From positions 372,001 to 436,000 of the forward strand of contig NC_025261.1 of NCBI RefSeq assembly GCF_000740895.1: DNA of 64,000 nucleotides, given 5' to 3'. The position numbers and the translations under genes were made by a program. The stretch is from Theileria orientalis strain Shintoku (lineage: Eukaryota > Apicomplexa > Aconoidasida > Piroplasmida > Theileriidae). Position 1 is the first letter of the stretch. Each line of letters opens with the position of its first letter. Shown here piece after piece: positions 54,759 through 64,000 of this stretch. The notes under the pieces were generated by a model, which worked only from the letters and a program-made list of their open reading frames with translations, searched no databases and was not told the origin of the DNA.

Positions 54759-57700
54759 ATGAACACTATTGATGTTAATAATTATCAACTTTTGGTCCAG
54801 GCATTGGAAGGATCATTATCACCAGATGATGCTCATAGAAAGAGGTGTGAAGAGTATTTAATAAACGTAAGTTTAGAAACGCGCAGAGTTTGCGCGTATT
54901 TTTATTTATTCAGGCCATTAGTTAGCCGATACTGGCATTATTTGATCAATTGTGTATGTATTTATTCCGATAAACAACTATTTTTTATAACTCCTCTTAT
55001 TTTGTCACAATAAAGGACTCGAACTAATGATTGTTAACGTAGTTTTCGCTCAAGGAGGGGTCAATACCTTCTTTCATGAGGATTATGTCCAACTTTCAAT
55101 TCGAAGATGCAGTTAGACTGGCTTCGTCGATTAGACTAAAGAATCACATTATATCGCACTGGATTGACAGCACTCCCGACTACTCAATTGAAAATCCTAT
55201 TATCTCACACACGGACCGAGCGTTCCTGCTGGACAATCTCTACCTGTGCCTGGTCTCCTCGAATCAGAGAACAATTCGTAACCAATGCTACCAAATCCTG
55301 AGGCACATAATGTTTAACCTTGAAATTAAGGATGTGAAGACGATGCTGACGTCAATTTCAGCAGACTTGGGGCAGAGAGAAAACTCAGACCGAATTTCGT
55401 GCGCACTTTCGAGTTTGCGCAAGGTGGTGACTAAGTACGAGTACCACGGAAGCAGCCTGACGAATGAACTGAATGATATCATTTCGGCATATTTCGGCCC
55501 GCTACTATCGGTTGCACTGGACGCCTCAAAAATAGGCCTAGGAAACGACGAGGCTGCCACGTTAATTCACCTGGTCCTGAAGATATATTTCTCCTTGGCA
55601 CTGCTAACGTCGCCATCCACGGACCTTTTGAAGGAGTCGATACACCACTGGATGAACTTGGTTCTATTTGTACTCGACGAGTTCGTAAAATGGCAACAGT
55701 CATGGCCTCAGAGAGCGGATGTACAGGTATTTAGAGGCATTAACAGTTAGTAGCTATGTTGTAACTGGCATGGATTTTAGTTAGCGTTAATGGTAGCAAT
55801 TAGACCAGTGATAACATATTCGTTTCAATAGTAGTTATTGTTTAACAATTGGACACTTAATAAACGATGTAGGTTAGCATCTTTGCGGAATTGAAAAATG
55901 ATGATGAAGACCATTTATGTAAATTAGAGCAATTTAAGTGTTTTAAGTGGTCATTGAGGATACTAAATAAGTTTATCTCAAGGCATAGTTCATACAAGGA
56001 TAATCCAACCAAGTTTATGTTCTTTTCATCTTTCATATCGGACAAGTATTCACGTAAGCCCTGGATAGAACTAGTAATTTATTATTAGTAGCATTATCTA
56101 AGTATCTGTGATTATAATGGATGGCAAAAGTGTAAGCGGAATTCATTGATAAATTCAGATCAATTTGTGGTCTCAATGATCAATTTACTTAAGCTAGAGT
56201 CGGAAAATAAGTTGTTGTTCAATAATTTGTCACACCACCTGATATGGTCGTATCTTAGAAATTGCTTATCAGTGGAAAGCCACTTTAACAACTGCCTGAA
56301 GGATCATTTGAGTGAGTTGCTGGGAGTGTATTGCCTAAACACGTTCAAATACACAAAGGAGGACCTCGAACAGTACCAAGAGGAGCCTGAACAATTCATA
56401 AAGCTGCAGTCAGAGCTGTCCTTTCAATTCTGCAGTAACCGAGGAACGTGCTCAGATTTTTTGAAGGACCTGGTAAAAACGTACCCATCAGAAACGATAA
56501 AACAAATTAAGCGTATTTTACAACTGGGCTTCGAAAGCACAGATAACACAGTGCTCTACTCAGCAATGTCGATAGTGGGATACGTGGCTGAAAAGCTGAT
56601 AAGGAGGAACAGAACACATCAACCTGCAGCGAACCACAAGGAAAAAGCGAGGAAAAAGTTCGGGCTAGAACTGCAGCAAGTCGATGGAGAGGAGCTGCTT
56701 GAAGTGAAGGTGTTGGGACTGCTTAACTCGCCGGACATCTGGATAAGGATGAGGGCCGCGTGGCTCTCAGGGAGAATCGTGAAGCGAGTGCACAATATCA
56801 GGAACTTTGAGACGCTGAGGAAGCTTTACGTCCGCCTGCTGGACATGATGGTGGACGGGGAGATCCTGGTGGCAGTCTTCGCGTCAAACGCACTCATCGA
56901 GCTCTTCAGAATCGAAAACAAAAACCTTAACCCGTTAATCTTAGGCTCATTGTCATCGCTGCTGGAAAGACTCTTCATGCTGATGAACAGAATATACCTG
57001 GAGAGCGTGACCTCAGTGCTGGCAGAGATAGTGGAAACATACCCGCAGGAGGTGGTGCCCTACGCGAAGGACATCATTCTGAACATGTCAAACAACCTGA
57101 CGAAGAGCCTTATGGCTTCGAAAGAAGGAGTGGCGGAAGCAGCAGACGACGAAAAGATACTCGTCCGCTGGACCATGATGCAGACGCTCAACACAGTGCT
57201 GAGGCTGCTCACTCACTCAACCCAGGACACGAACAAGGAGGGGAACCAGGCGCCGAAGGAACCCGCAGAGGAGAAGCTGCTGCTGGAGCTGAGCAGCTAC
57301 GGAGTGATCATCACGACCATCGTGAACCTGCTGAAGCTCCTCTTCGGAACAGAGGACGAAATGTGCGTCGAGTACCTGGACGAGGGGGCGCTGCTGCTGG
57401 CGAACCTGGTGAGGCTCCTGGACGTGAAACCGGTGAAGAACCTTATCGCGGCCAAGGCGGCCACAGCCTTCGCAGACTTCTGGATGCTCCTGGTCATGCT
57501 ACTCGACCTCATGAGGAAGTTGAGCTTCGAGATGGTGTCGGACTTCGGGATGATCCGGGAGCCCCTGGTGGCGCTGGCGCACAGAGACCCCCAGGGCTTC
57601 GCAAAGATCCTCGACCAATTATACCGGATCTGCCTCGAGGCGAGGAACAGCGGCCTGGGCGACGAGGTGGACGACGTCATCGCAGACTGTCTGGAGGTGA

Positions 57701-58326
57701 GTCTGGAATCGGGAGCGGTGCACGCGATCTTTGCCACGATCCTGGACGACGCCTCGACCCGAGTGGCCGCCTTGGTCTCGAACTGCCCTAAGACGAGCAT
57801 GCAGGATCTGGCCTCGGACAACGTGCACCTCATGCGCCTGTCCAGCCTCGTCATCATGTACTACTATCGGAACCTGCACGCCTCCTTCGCAGAGCAGGCC
57901 GCGGCGGCGAACCAGGCAGTCGCGAACCACCTGAAGGTACTCTCGAGCTTCGTCGTCAAGTACTCGGTGTACTGCACCTGGAAGTCGATCAGGAAGTACT
58001 CAATCCTGGCCTGCTGCACGCTGCTTAAGAATAACGCGACGAAGCTGGACGACACGGCCAACGCCCTCATTACGCTAATGCAGGCTCCCAAGGACGACCT
58101 TTCTGACGACAAATACTCGGGTTCTGAGTGCGATTACGACGACGAAGATGATGACGACTATGACTACGACGACAACGACTCCGAGTGGTCGGAATACGAG
58201 ATCACCGAGTCGCCCCTGAACCACGTTTGCGAGATGAAGGTGGCGAAGCAGTTGTTGATGGACCTGAGGGACTCTTTGAACCAAAACACCCGCAACAACA
58301 TGGTCTTTGTCTTGAATTCGACTTAA
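54759..58326 (+). CDS. Importin-beta family nuclear transport receptor (importin-7/8, Nmd5/Sxm1-like)
   Basis: Four exons (54759-54866, 55043-55726, 55873-56053, 56159-58326) join to 1046 residues. The N-terminus (LLVQALEGSLSPDDAHRKRC) is the Ran-binding CSE1-like opening. The rest is HEAT-like helices, e.g. RTIRNQCYQILRHIMFN, LGLLNSPDIWIRMRAAWLSG (an importin-7/8 hallmark region), VAVFASNALIELFR. Near the C-terminus comes a very acidic block (YDDEDDDDYDYDDNDSE). Such receptors carry ribosomal proteins and histones into the nucleus, releasing them on RanGTP. The end of the gene is far more GC-rich than the start. Confidence 0.88.
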
Positions 58327-59028
58327 TTTATACAAACGTGTGCTACGCAGCTTAGATCTTTAGTTATTCGCACTATTCACTAGTTATGGTGTGTTGGAAT
58401 TTAGCTTGGTATCCGTGTGAAAGAAAGTCGAAATAACGACCTTTAATATTCACATCAGACCCGGATTCCTAGCCTTTATAACGTTTCATAGGTGCACTTA
58501 ATATATCTACGGCAGATGTGGAATCAATGGTGAGAAACTTGTCCAAATGTGTGGCCGACCGCGTCAAGTGTGTAAGAACTTATCTGCCTCAAATTGGCAT
58601 AAAACTCATTCATAGTCACGTAAAACATAGATCTAGGATCAGATGAGTGTATTTATGGCCATTCGTTAAATAAAATTTTTGACCGTGTGTAGAATTTTAT
58701 GGAATCCTAGGAAGGCAGAGTGATGGTGTAAGATGGGTACCGTTGTCTAAAAATTGCAACTATGGCATGTAACAAAAAGTTACGTCGTAAATCATCTACG
58801 AAACCTCGTTTCAATTCATTCGAGTCGTTTTATTTAAATGTGTAGGGGGCTAACTATATAATTTTCAGATTAGCAGCACATCTGATGGGGATCTTTTCTC
58901 TGGTCAAAGATGTTATTCAAATTTTATAGACAGATCACTTCTACTGAATTAAATAATTGGTATTTTGGTTTAGAATCGTTTCTCAATTGATTTAGTTTCG
59001 CGCAAATGTGTATTTATATAGTTAAATC
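58327..59028. other. Intergenic region, nothing recognised
   Basis: About 700 bp between two plus-strand genes. Less AT-rich than other spacers in its first half. No ORF, RNA or repeat was identified. Confidence 0.5.
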
Positions 59029-60843
59029 ATGAAAAACATAAAAATCAATGTAGACTGTTTTAAGAAGTCGGCCATGTTTATGGCCGGGTTCAGCCTGTAC
59101 CAGTGCCTGAGAATAGCACTAACGGCTTCCAGCTTCGCTCTAAAGAGGTTCGGAATCCCGAGGAGAAATGTAGATATTTTTATTACCAAAATCCACAACT
59201 CCATGGAAGTGGCCATTTTTTTGGGTATTTTGATCGCCACGATGTACATAGTCCTGATTCCAGGGAAGCACGCGAGGTTCAACGGAATAGTATCAATATT
59301 TACAAACTGGATGGTGTGCCTGATGTTCTTCGTGGTTCTGGTGGCGTTTGGAGGGAACGGAGATAAGGGGAACCTGACGATGTACTACTGGGGCCTGGTC
59401 GGCTCGGGCTTCGCAATGGGCATGAACCAGTCGATCGCAATGGCAGTGAGCGTGGAGAACATCTCGTACTTCGCAGGCTCAATCCCGCTGGCAGGAGTGC
59501 AGGTCTCAGTGTACCACATCCTCTTTTTGTACCTCAACAAGGGAAGACCAAACTACGACGTAAACTACTGGATCCTGGTGCACCAGATCATCATGGCAAT
59601 CATAATCTCGGGAGTGGCGGCAATCCTGTGGACGATCGGATTCATAGAGGACCACAAAATGCAACTCTGCTGCGAGGAGGAAGGCGAGGATGCGTTAAAG
59701 GAGCAGAAGGTAAAGATCGTGATACTGGACTCGAGCGAAAAAGACGAGCAAATTAGTCAAGAAGAAAAAAGGAGCAGAAAAAAAAGTGAAAGGACATCAC
59801 AATTGGGTGCTGAGGCCGAGGAGGAAGACGAAAATGTTCAGCTGGGCAAGAAGGGCCTGAAGGAGCTCATAAGGAGGTCCACCCAGTTTCTACAAATCAA
59901 CTTCAAACAGAGGTCCAGAAGGTCGAGAGAAAGATCGAGCGGAAATAGATTCAGCCCAGTTCTTTTCCTAAAGGGAGTGTACAAAGCAATATCACCAATC
60001 ATGATGAGCACCGTGGCCATGGGCCTGGTATACCTGGTCTTTCCAGCAATCGCGCCCTATAGACTGACAAACCTGGACACGGGCCACAAGATCGACATTG
60101 TAATTTTAATCACGTTCGTGGCGCCCGCGCTTATCAACATAGCGCTCTGCGCCCTCAAGGTGGGCCCAAACTGCGACTGGGCGGAATACAAGTTCTGGAA
60201 CTACACCTGGGTCTTCGCAGTCCCGTACTTCGCATGCATCATCATGTTCTTCATACCCGCACACTACCCGGAGGCCAAGTTCTCGCAGCTTATGAGGTCG
60301 AGCAAGTACATGCTCGGGTTCGTGTGCTTCACGTTCGCACTCTCACACGCAGTGCTGAAGACAGTAGGCTTCACGGGGGCGGGCGTCCAAAACACAATAA
60401 AGCCCGTGGTGATCACGAACACGGACCTTGACCTCAGCGACGACAGCATACCGAGCGTCGAGGGTAGCCACAGCGAAAACGGAGCCACTACGGGCAGCCA
60501 CGCCAATCGCAAGAGCCGTCGCTCCAGGAGGCGCGGAAGCGGGCCTCAGTCGCCGGGAGGCAAGGGCAGGCTGAGGCCGGAGCCGCGCGACAACAGTCTC
60601 AACGGGCAGGTGTCCTCGTTCAACATTCTCCTGTCGTACCTGATGCTGGTGATTTTCGCGTTCATCGGCGACGGGTACCTCAAGACGCTCAAGGCCTGCG
60701 AGGCCAACCGCGCGTTGTGGCCCACTGCGAACATGAGTTTCCTCAGGTCCCTCGCGTTCTGGGTCTCCATGGCCTTCAGGCGCGGGCTACGTTCTTTCGG
60801 GGAGGTGTTCACTCTCAACGTCCGCGAGCAACTCATGAAGTGA
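59029..60843 (+). CDS. ENT-like membrane transporter (putative nucleoside transporter)
   Basis: Single exon, 604 residues. About 11 hydrophobic segments in two groups separated by a large charged loop (roughly residues 205-315), the layout of equilibrative nucleoside transporters. Group 1 includes AMFMAGFSLYQCLRIALTA, VAIFLGILIATMYIVLIPG, and YYWGLVGSGFAMGMNQS, where ENTs have the G-x-x-x-G...Q element. Group 2 begins at MMSTVAMGLVYLVFPAIAPY and ends at ILLSYLMLVIFAFIGDGYLK. A second Ser/Arg/Gly-rich cytoplasmic insert lies at about residues 475-525. Piroplasms cannot make purines and need such carriers, so the assignment is biologically sensible, but a different 11-TM family cannot be excluded. 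Confidence 0.6.
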   Translation: MKNIKINVDCFKKSAMFMAGFSLYQCLRIALTASSFALKRFGIPRRNVDIFITKIHNSMEVAIFLGILIATMYIVLIPGKHARFNGIVSIFTNWMVCLMFFVVLVAFGGNGDKGNLTMYYWGLVGSGFAMGMNQSIAMAVSVENISYFAGSIPLAGVQVSVYHILFLYLNKGRPNYDVNYWILVHQIIMAIIISGVAAILWTIGFIEDHKMQLCCEEEGEDALKEQKVKIVILDSSEKDEQISQEEKRSRKKSERTSQLGAEAEEEDENVQLGKKGLKELIRRSTQFLQINFKQRSRRSRERSSGNRFSPVLFLKGVYKAISPIMMSTVAMGLVYLVFPAIAPYRLTNLDTGHKIDIVILITFVAPALINIALCALKVGPNCDWAEYKFWNYTWVFAVPYFACIIMFFIPAHYPEAKFSQLMRSSKYMLGFVCFTFALSHAVLKTVGFTGAGVQNTIKPVVITNTDLDLSDDSIPSVEGSHSENGATTGSHANRKSRRSRRRGSGPQSPGGKGRLRPEPRDNSLNGQVSSFNILLSYLMLVIFAFIGDGYLKTLKACEANRALWPTANMSFLRSLAFWVSMAFRRGLRSFGEVFTLNVREQLMK

Positions 60844-61275
60844 CTCTAAATTTTAAGTCCTCTTAATATGATAGGTTTAATTTTTACAATTGTTCATTCG
60901 TGGGTGTGCCGTTTTATGGGATTTTTGGTCCAATTTGCACAACATGTAGGGTCTGTGGCAGTTCCAGCTTCTTGCGCACACCAGGCCCATTGTCCATGTC
61001 TACATGGTTTGTTTGTTGCATATTCTGAACGCGTATATAAAGTACGTGTGTATCATCTGTGTTAGGTATAGACACTTACACCATAGATAACACTATACAA
61101 CACCCGTGTATAGGATACTGTGTATACCCCTGTTGCTAGTACATACATGGCTGCTGCGATATGGCATGTGCGATGGCAAAGCTTAGGTACAACACACTCA
61201 ATACAAGGTACCTGGGCATATACACGAAGTGTGAAACATATTGGATGTGCTGTTTGCGCCTCCGTTGACGGCGTG
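60844..61275. other. Convergent intergenic region, nothing recognised
   Basis: About 430 bp between two 3' ends with scattered GTATATACAC-like motifs. A plus-strand open frame entering from here (61120-61740) is the antisense of the neighbouring gene. Confidence 0.5.
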
Positions 61276-64000
61276 CTACCCCTGCGGGAGCTGCCTCTCC
61301 AGATACAGGTCCACCAGCTTCAGCATCTGCGCCTTCTCCTGCTCCGAGCGCGCGTTCTCGCTTATGAACTTCCTCACGAGCCTCGTGTCGTCCATTGCGT
61401 ACTCCCTGGCGATCTGCGGCGTCGTCTTCTTCGGGGTCAGCGCCAGGATCTTCAGCAGGTCGACGATCATGTCATACACTCCCCCCTGCGGCTTCAGCAG
61501 CGACGGCATCTCTCTGGGCACCCTCGTTGCGAGCATTCCTCGGTACTGGGCCATCTTCGCGCTGTCCTTCGTGTAGTAGAGCGCCTTCACGACCTCCACG
61601 AAGAACGGGTTTGCGTCGTCGTAGACGTGGAAGAAGAGTCCCTCGAGGAGCTCCTTGTTCGACATGTCCAGCTTCTCCTGCATCAGCTGAAACCACTCGA
61701 CCAGCGGGTTCGCCTTCCTCCTCTCTCCATTCTCCACTGAGGCTTCCGATTCGCCTGCTCTTACACCACTTTGAGTGGCCCTCAAATTCAGCGGGTCGTT
61801 TTCGTTCGACAGGTAGTCCCCTGTGCTCAACTCCAAATAGTGACTCAGGTCGACCTTCTTCTTACTTATGAAGTCCTGCAGCACGAATATCAGCCAGTCC
61901 TCCTTCATTGTCTTCTTCAGCGGCAGGTACTTTGTCACCTTATCCTCCAGCACTATTGGGAGCATCTTGTCGAATGCTTCAAAGCCGCAGCCGTGGTTGT
62001 ATAGTTCCAGAACCTTAAACTACATATTATTATTATTATATCCTTTCATTGCCAATATTTACACAGTAATTGACACATTGTCAGTATTTACACACTAATT
62101 GACCCATTGTCACAAATCCATTAACTACTAATTATTACCAGGCGGTAGTCATAGATCATCCTCTTGAACGCCTGTTCGTTGAGTCCGAACAAGTCGTGCA
62201 GGTGCTCAAACTGCTCAAACGTCTCCATGTATATGTTATCTTGGTGGTGCTCCATCATATACTTGTAGTAGAACCTCTTTCCGATGTCTTCCAACAGCTC
62301 CTCTCTGGCCTTGCCGTGGTATCCCAGGAGGTTACACAGGTACGTCACCTTCTTGGCGTCCACCCTGTTGTGCTCCCTTATCAGCGAGAGGACGTAGTCT
62401 TCTATTATTCTACTTGAGTCTCCTTCAAATATCGTTTGCACCATGAACTTTACGTAGTTTTCTTGTACTAAAAGTCCTTTTATGTATATTCCATTACCTG
62501 CTATGTCCTGCCTCGGTGCCTTCTCCGATATTATCTTATATCTCAGGCACATTTCTAACATCTCGTCCACATTTTCTATTAATTCCGGTCCAATCCACGT
62601 CTTATCAAAGACCTCTCTGAATCTAGCCGCTACGTTTTCAAACACTGCTGAATCCACTATGTTTTTATAGGCCACCTATATGTTACATTGATATCCTGCC
62701 AAACAAATCGTGTTTCGTCATTATAATACGACGTAGTCAATGGTCACTTATATATTTGGGTATACGTGTTTATCTACATGTGTATATCTACGCATGCTTG
62801 TGCAAGCTTACATTTATCTACACTCACATATCTAAATGTTTCTACACACACATAAGTCTATCTACACTCATCTGTGGTTAAACGTGTATTCATATATCTT
62901 GCTCACCTCTGATACTTTCAACCTTTGCGCTTGCGGTTTAAAGTACTTTTCTTGCAGCTTTTCCAAGTCCAACGTCTGGTTTTCGTTGAGCACTTTCGCG
63001 TAGTAACGTTCCAAAAGATGCTGAACGCCAATTAACATCCTCCATCTGCCTAACTACTACCTAATATCATAAATACCCTCAATTCTATTCGTATACTGTA
63101 TCTGCTTACGTGGAAACACTTCGAATGCACTTCTTCCACTTGCTTCGGCGTAATTTGCAGCAACTTTTGAAGCTTCTCCAGGTACTCAACGCCCTTATCG
63201 TCCGGCATCTCCAGTGAATACACGTATCTCATTCTGCAGTTGTTCGATATTTCAAACGGATCAAAGAAGAAATCCTCAGTGTTTCCCAGGTCGTCCTCCA
63301 CCTGTTCCATTGGTCCTTTCGTCCTCCTCAGCACCTCTTCTTCGTAGCAGTACTCCAACGCCCTTCTACATTCCTCCTTTTCTAAACGTATCTATTTTAT
63401 TACCACTTTTACCCTTTTCCGTGATTTTATCATAGTCTTTTTGATACAGCTCTCTTAACCAGTCTCTCGTGCACTTGATGTCATCATTTCTTATTGCCAT
63501 TCTTATGTACAAATACTTCCAATCTCTTATTGGATTTTCAATCAACCTATTATTTTATTATTTATTCTCAACTAATCATGGCAACTATTGATATAATTGT
63601 ATCTAATTTCTCATATTCATCAACCGTATATGTGTCTGTATATTTAACTGTATCAATTACTACATCTGAGTATTATTACTGTATCAATTACTACATCTGA
63701 GTATTATTACTGTATCAATATCTGCGCTATGACTTTCTACCTCTTTGCTGCCGGGAACAGCCTTATGAACTCCTCCTTGTTTTCCGGGCCTCTTTTCCAG
63801 TAGTTGTACATTATCCACGCCTGGTATATCTCCTTCGTTTCCATCACCGGCCTGTACTTCTTGTACATGTCCTCTGGCTTCTTCGCCGCCATGTCGTACT
63901 CCGGGTCTCTTTTCTCTCCTCCCAGGTGGAACTCGTTTGGAATATACCTCATTTCCTTCGGTATTTTTCCTTCCTTCACCAGTCTATCTCTTTCCGCCTG
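61276..64000 (-). CDS. Large helical protein, unknown function, 5' end outside the window
   Basis: At least six exons on the minus strand, with the first open to the right edge. Readable pieces: EGKIPKEMRYIPNEFHLGG, EFIRLFPAAK; NPIRDWKYLYIRMAIRNDD; KEECRRALEYCYEEEVL; DFFFDPFEISNNCRMRYVYS; KLLQITPKQVEEVHSKC; HLLERYYAKVLNENQTLDL; VAYKNIVDSAVFENVA; YLCNLLGYHGKAREELLEDI; KMLPIVLEDKVTKYLPL; ending LVDLYLERQLPQG. Over 700 residues, nearly all alpha-helical with many Tyr/Arg/Glu. No transmembrane segment in the visible part. I do not recognise the family. One intron (63541-63740) has a 31-bp tandem repeat. Confidence 0.7.
63649..63719. repeat. 31-bp tandem repeat in an intron
   Basis: Just over two copies of a unit around CTGTATCAATTACTACATC, within the intron between the two right-most exons of the helical protein gene. 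Confidence 0.85.

Noticed and set aside
61276..64000. Possible relation to plastid Tic110
   Set aside because: Only the helical character and a few EVH-type motifs brought it to mind; no diagnostic signature is visible, so I make no assignment.

Overview
This is an apicomplexan nuclear fragment, almost certainly from a piroplasm and most likely a Theileria species. The evidence is: short introns (mostly about 27-200 bp, GT-AG) in compact genes; AT-rich intergenic DNA; a tandem family of signal-peptide proteins that look like FAINT (DUF529) proteins, a Theileria-expanded family; a single-domain ApiAP2 factor; a PI4P 5-kinase with an N-terminal EF-hand region; a CRT-like transporter; and a C2-PH protein resembling the rhoptry RASP2/CERLI family. 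The species is inferred from content, not proven.

Layout. 1-7 kb: a pepsin-fold protein with damaged active-site motifs (minus, runs off the left edge), a multi-pass membrane protein, a thioredoxin-glutaredoxin fusion, COQ3, and a PDCD2-like gene whose start overlaps the COQ3 end. 7-20 kb: nuclear topoisomerase I, a bromodomain protein, EF-hand-PI4P5K, proteasome RPN11, a small cysteine-containing protein, TFIIB. 20-27 kb: AK6, an NSUN-type RNA methyltransferase, a small membrane protein, RPB9, ERV1/ALR, a secreted coiled-coil protein assembled from micro-exons, and a coiled-coil hypothetical protein. 27-33 kb: five head-to-tail FAINT-like genes on the minus strand in very AT-rich DNA. 34-47 kb: BUD31, mitochondrial processing peptidase alpha, a large helical-repeat protein, a small putative mitochondrial protein, a DnaJ protein, ribosomal protein S29, a secreted CAP/SCP protein, and the CRT-like transporter. 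47-64 kb: C2-PH protein, ApiAP2, MAK11/PAK1IP1-like WD40 protein, Qa-SNARE, Josephin-type protease, importin-beta family member, ENT-like transporter, and a 5'-truncated helical protein.

The backbone is housekeeping (transcription: TFIIB, RPB9, TOP1; mitochondrion: COQ3, MPP alpha, ERV1, a helical-repeat protein; protein turnover and traffic: RPN11, Josephin, syntaxin, importin). It is interrupted by a host-interface-type island, the FAINT cluster, plus two other secreted-protein genes that only become visible after splicing by hand (24881-26026 and 43487-44478). In the FAINT cluster one paralogue is a mosaic of its two neighbours, with exact identity blocks of 402 and 357 bp, which indicates recent gene conversion or unequal crossing-over. 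No tRNA, rRNA, CRISPR array or transposable element was recognised.
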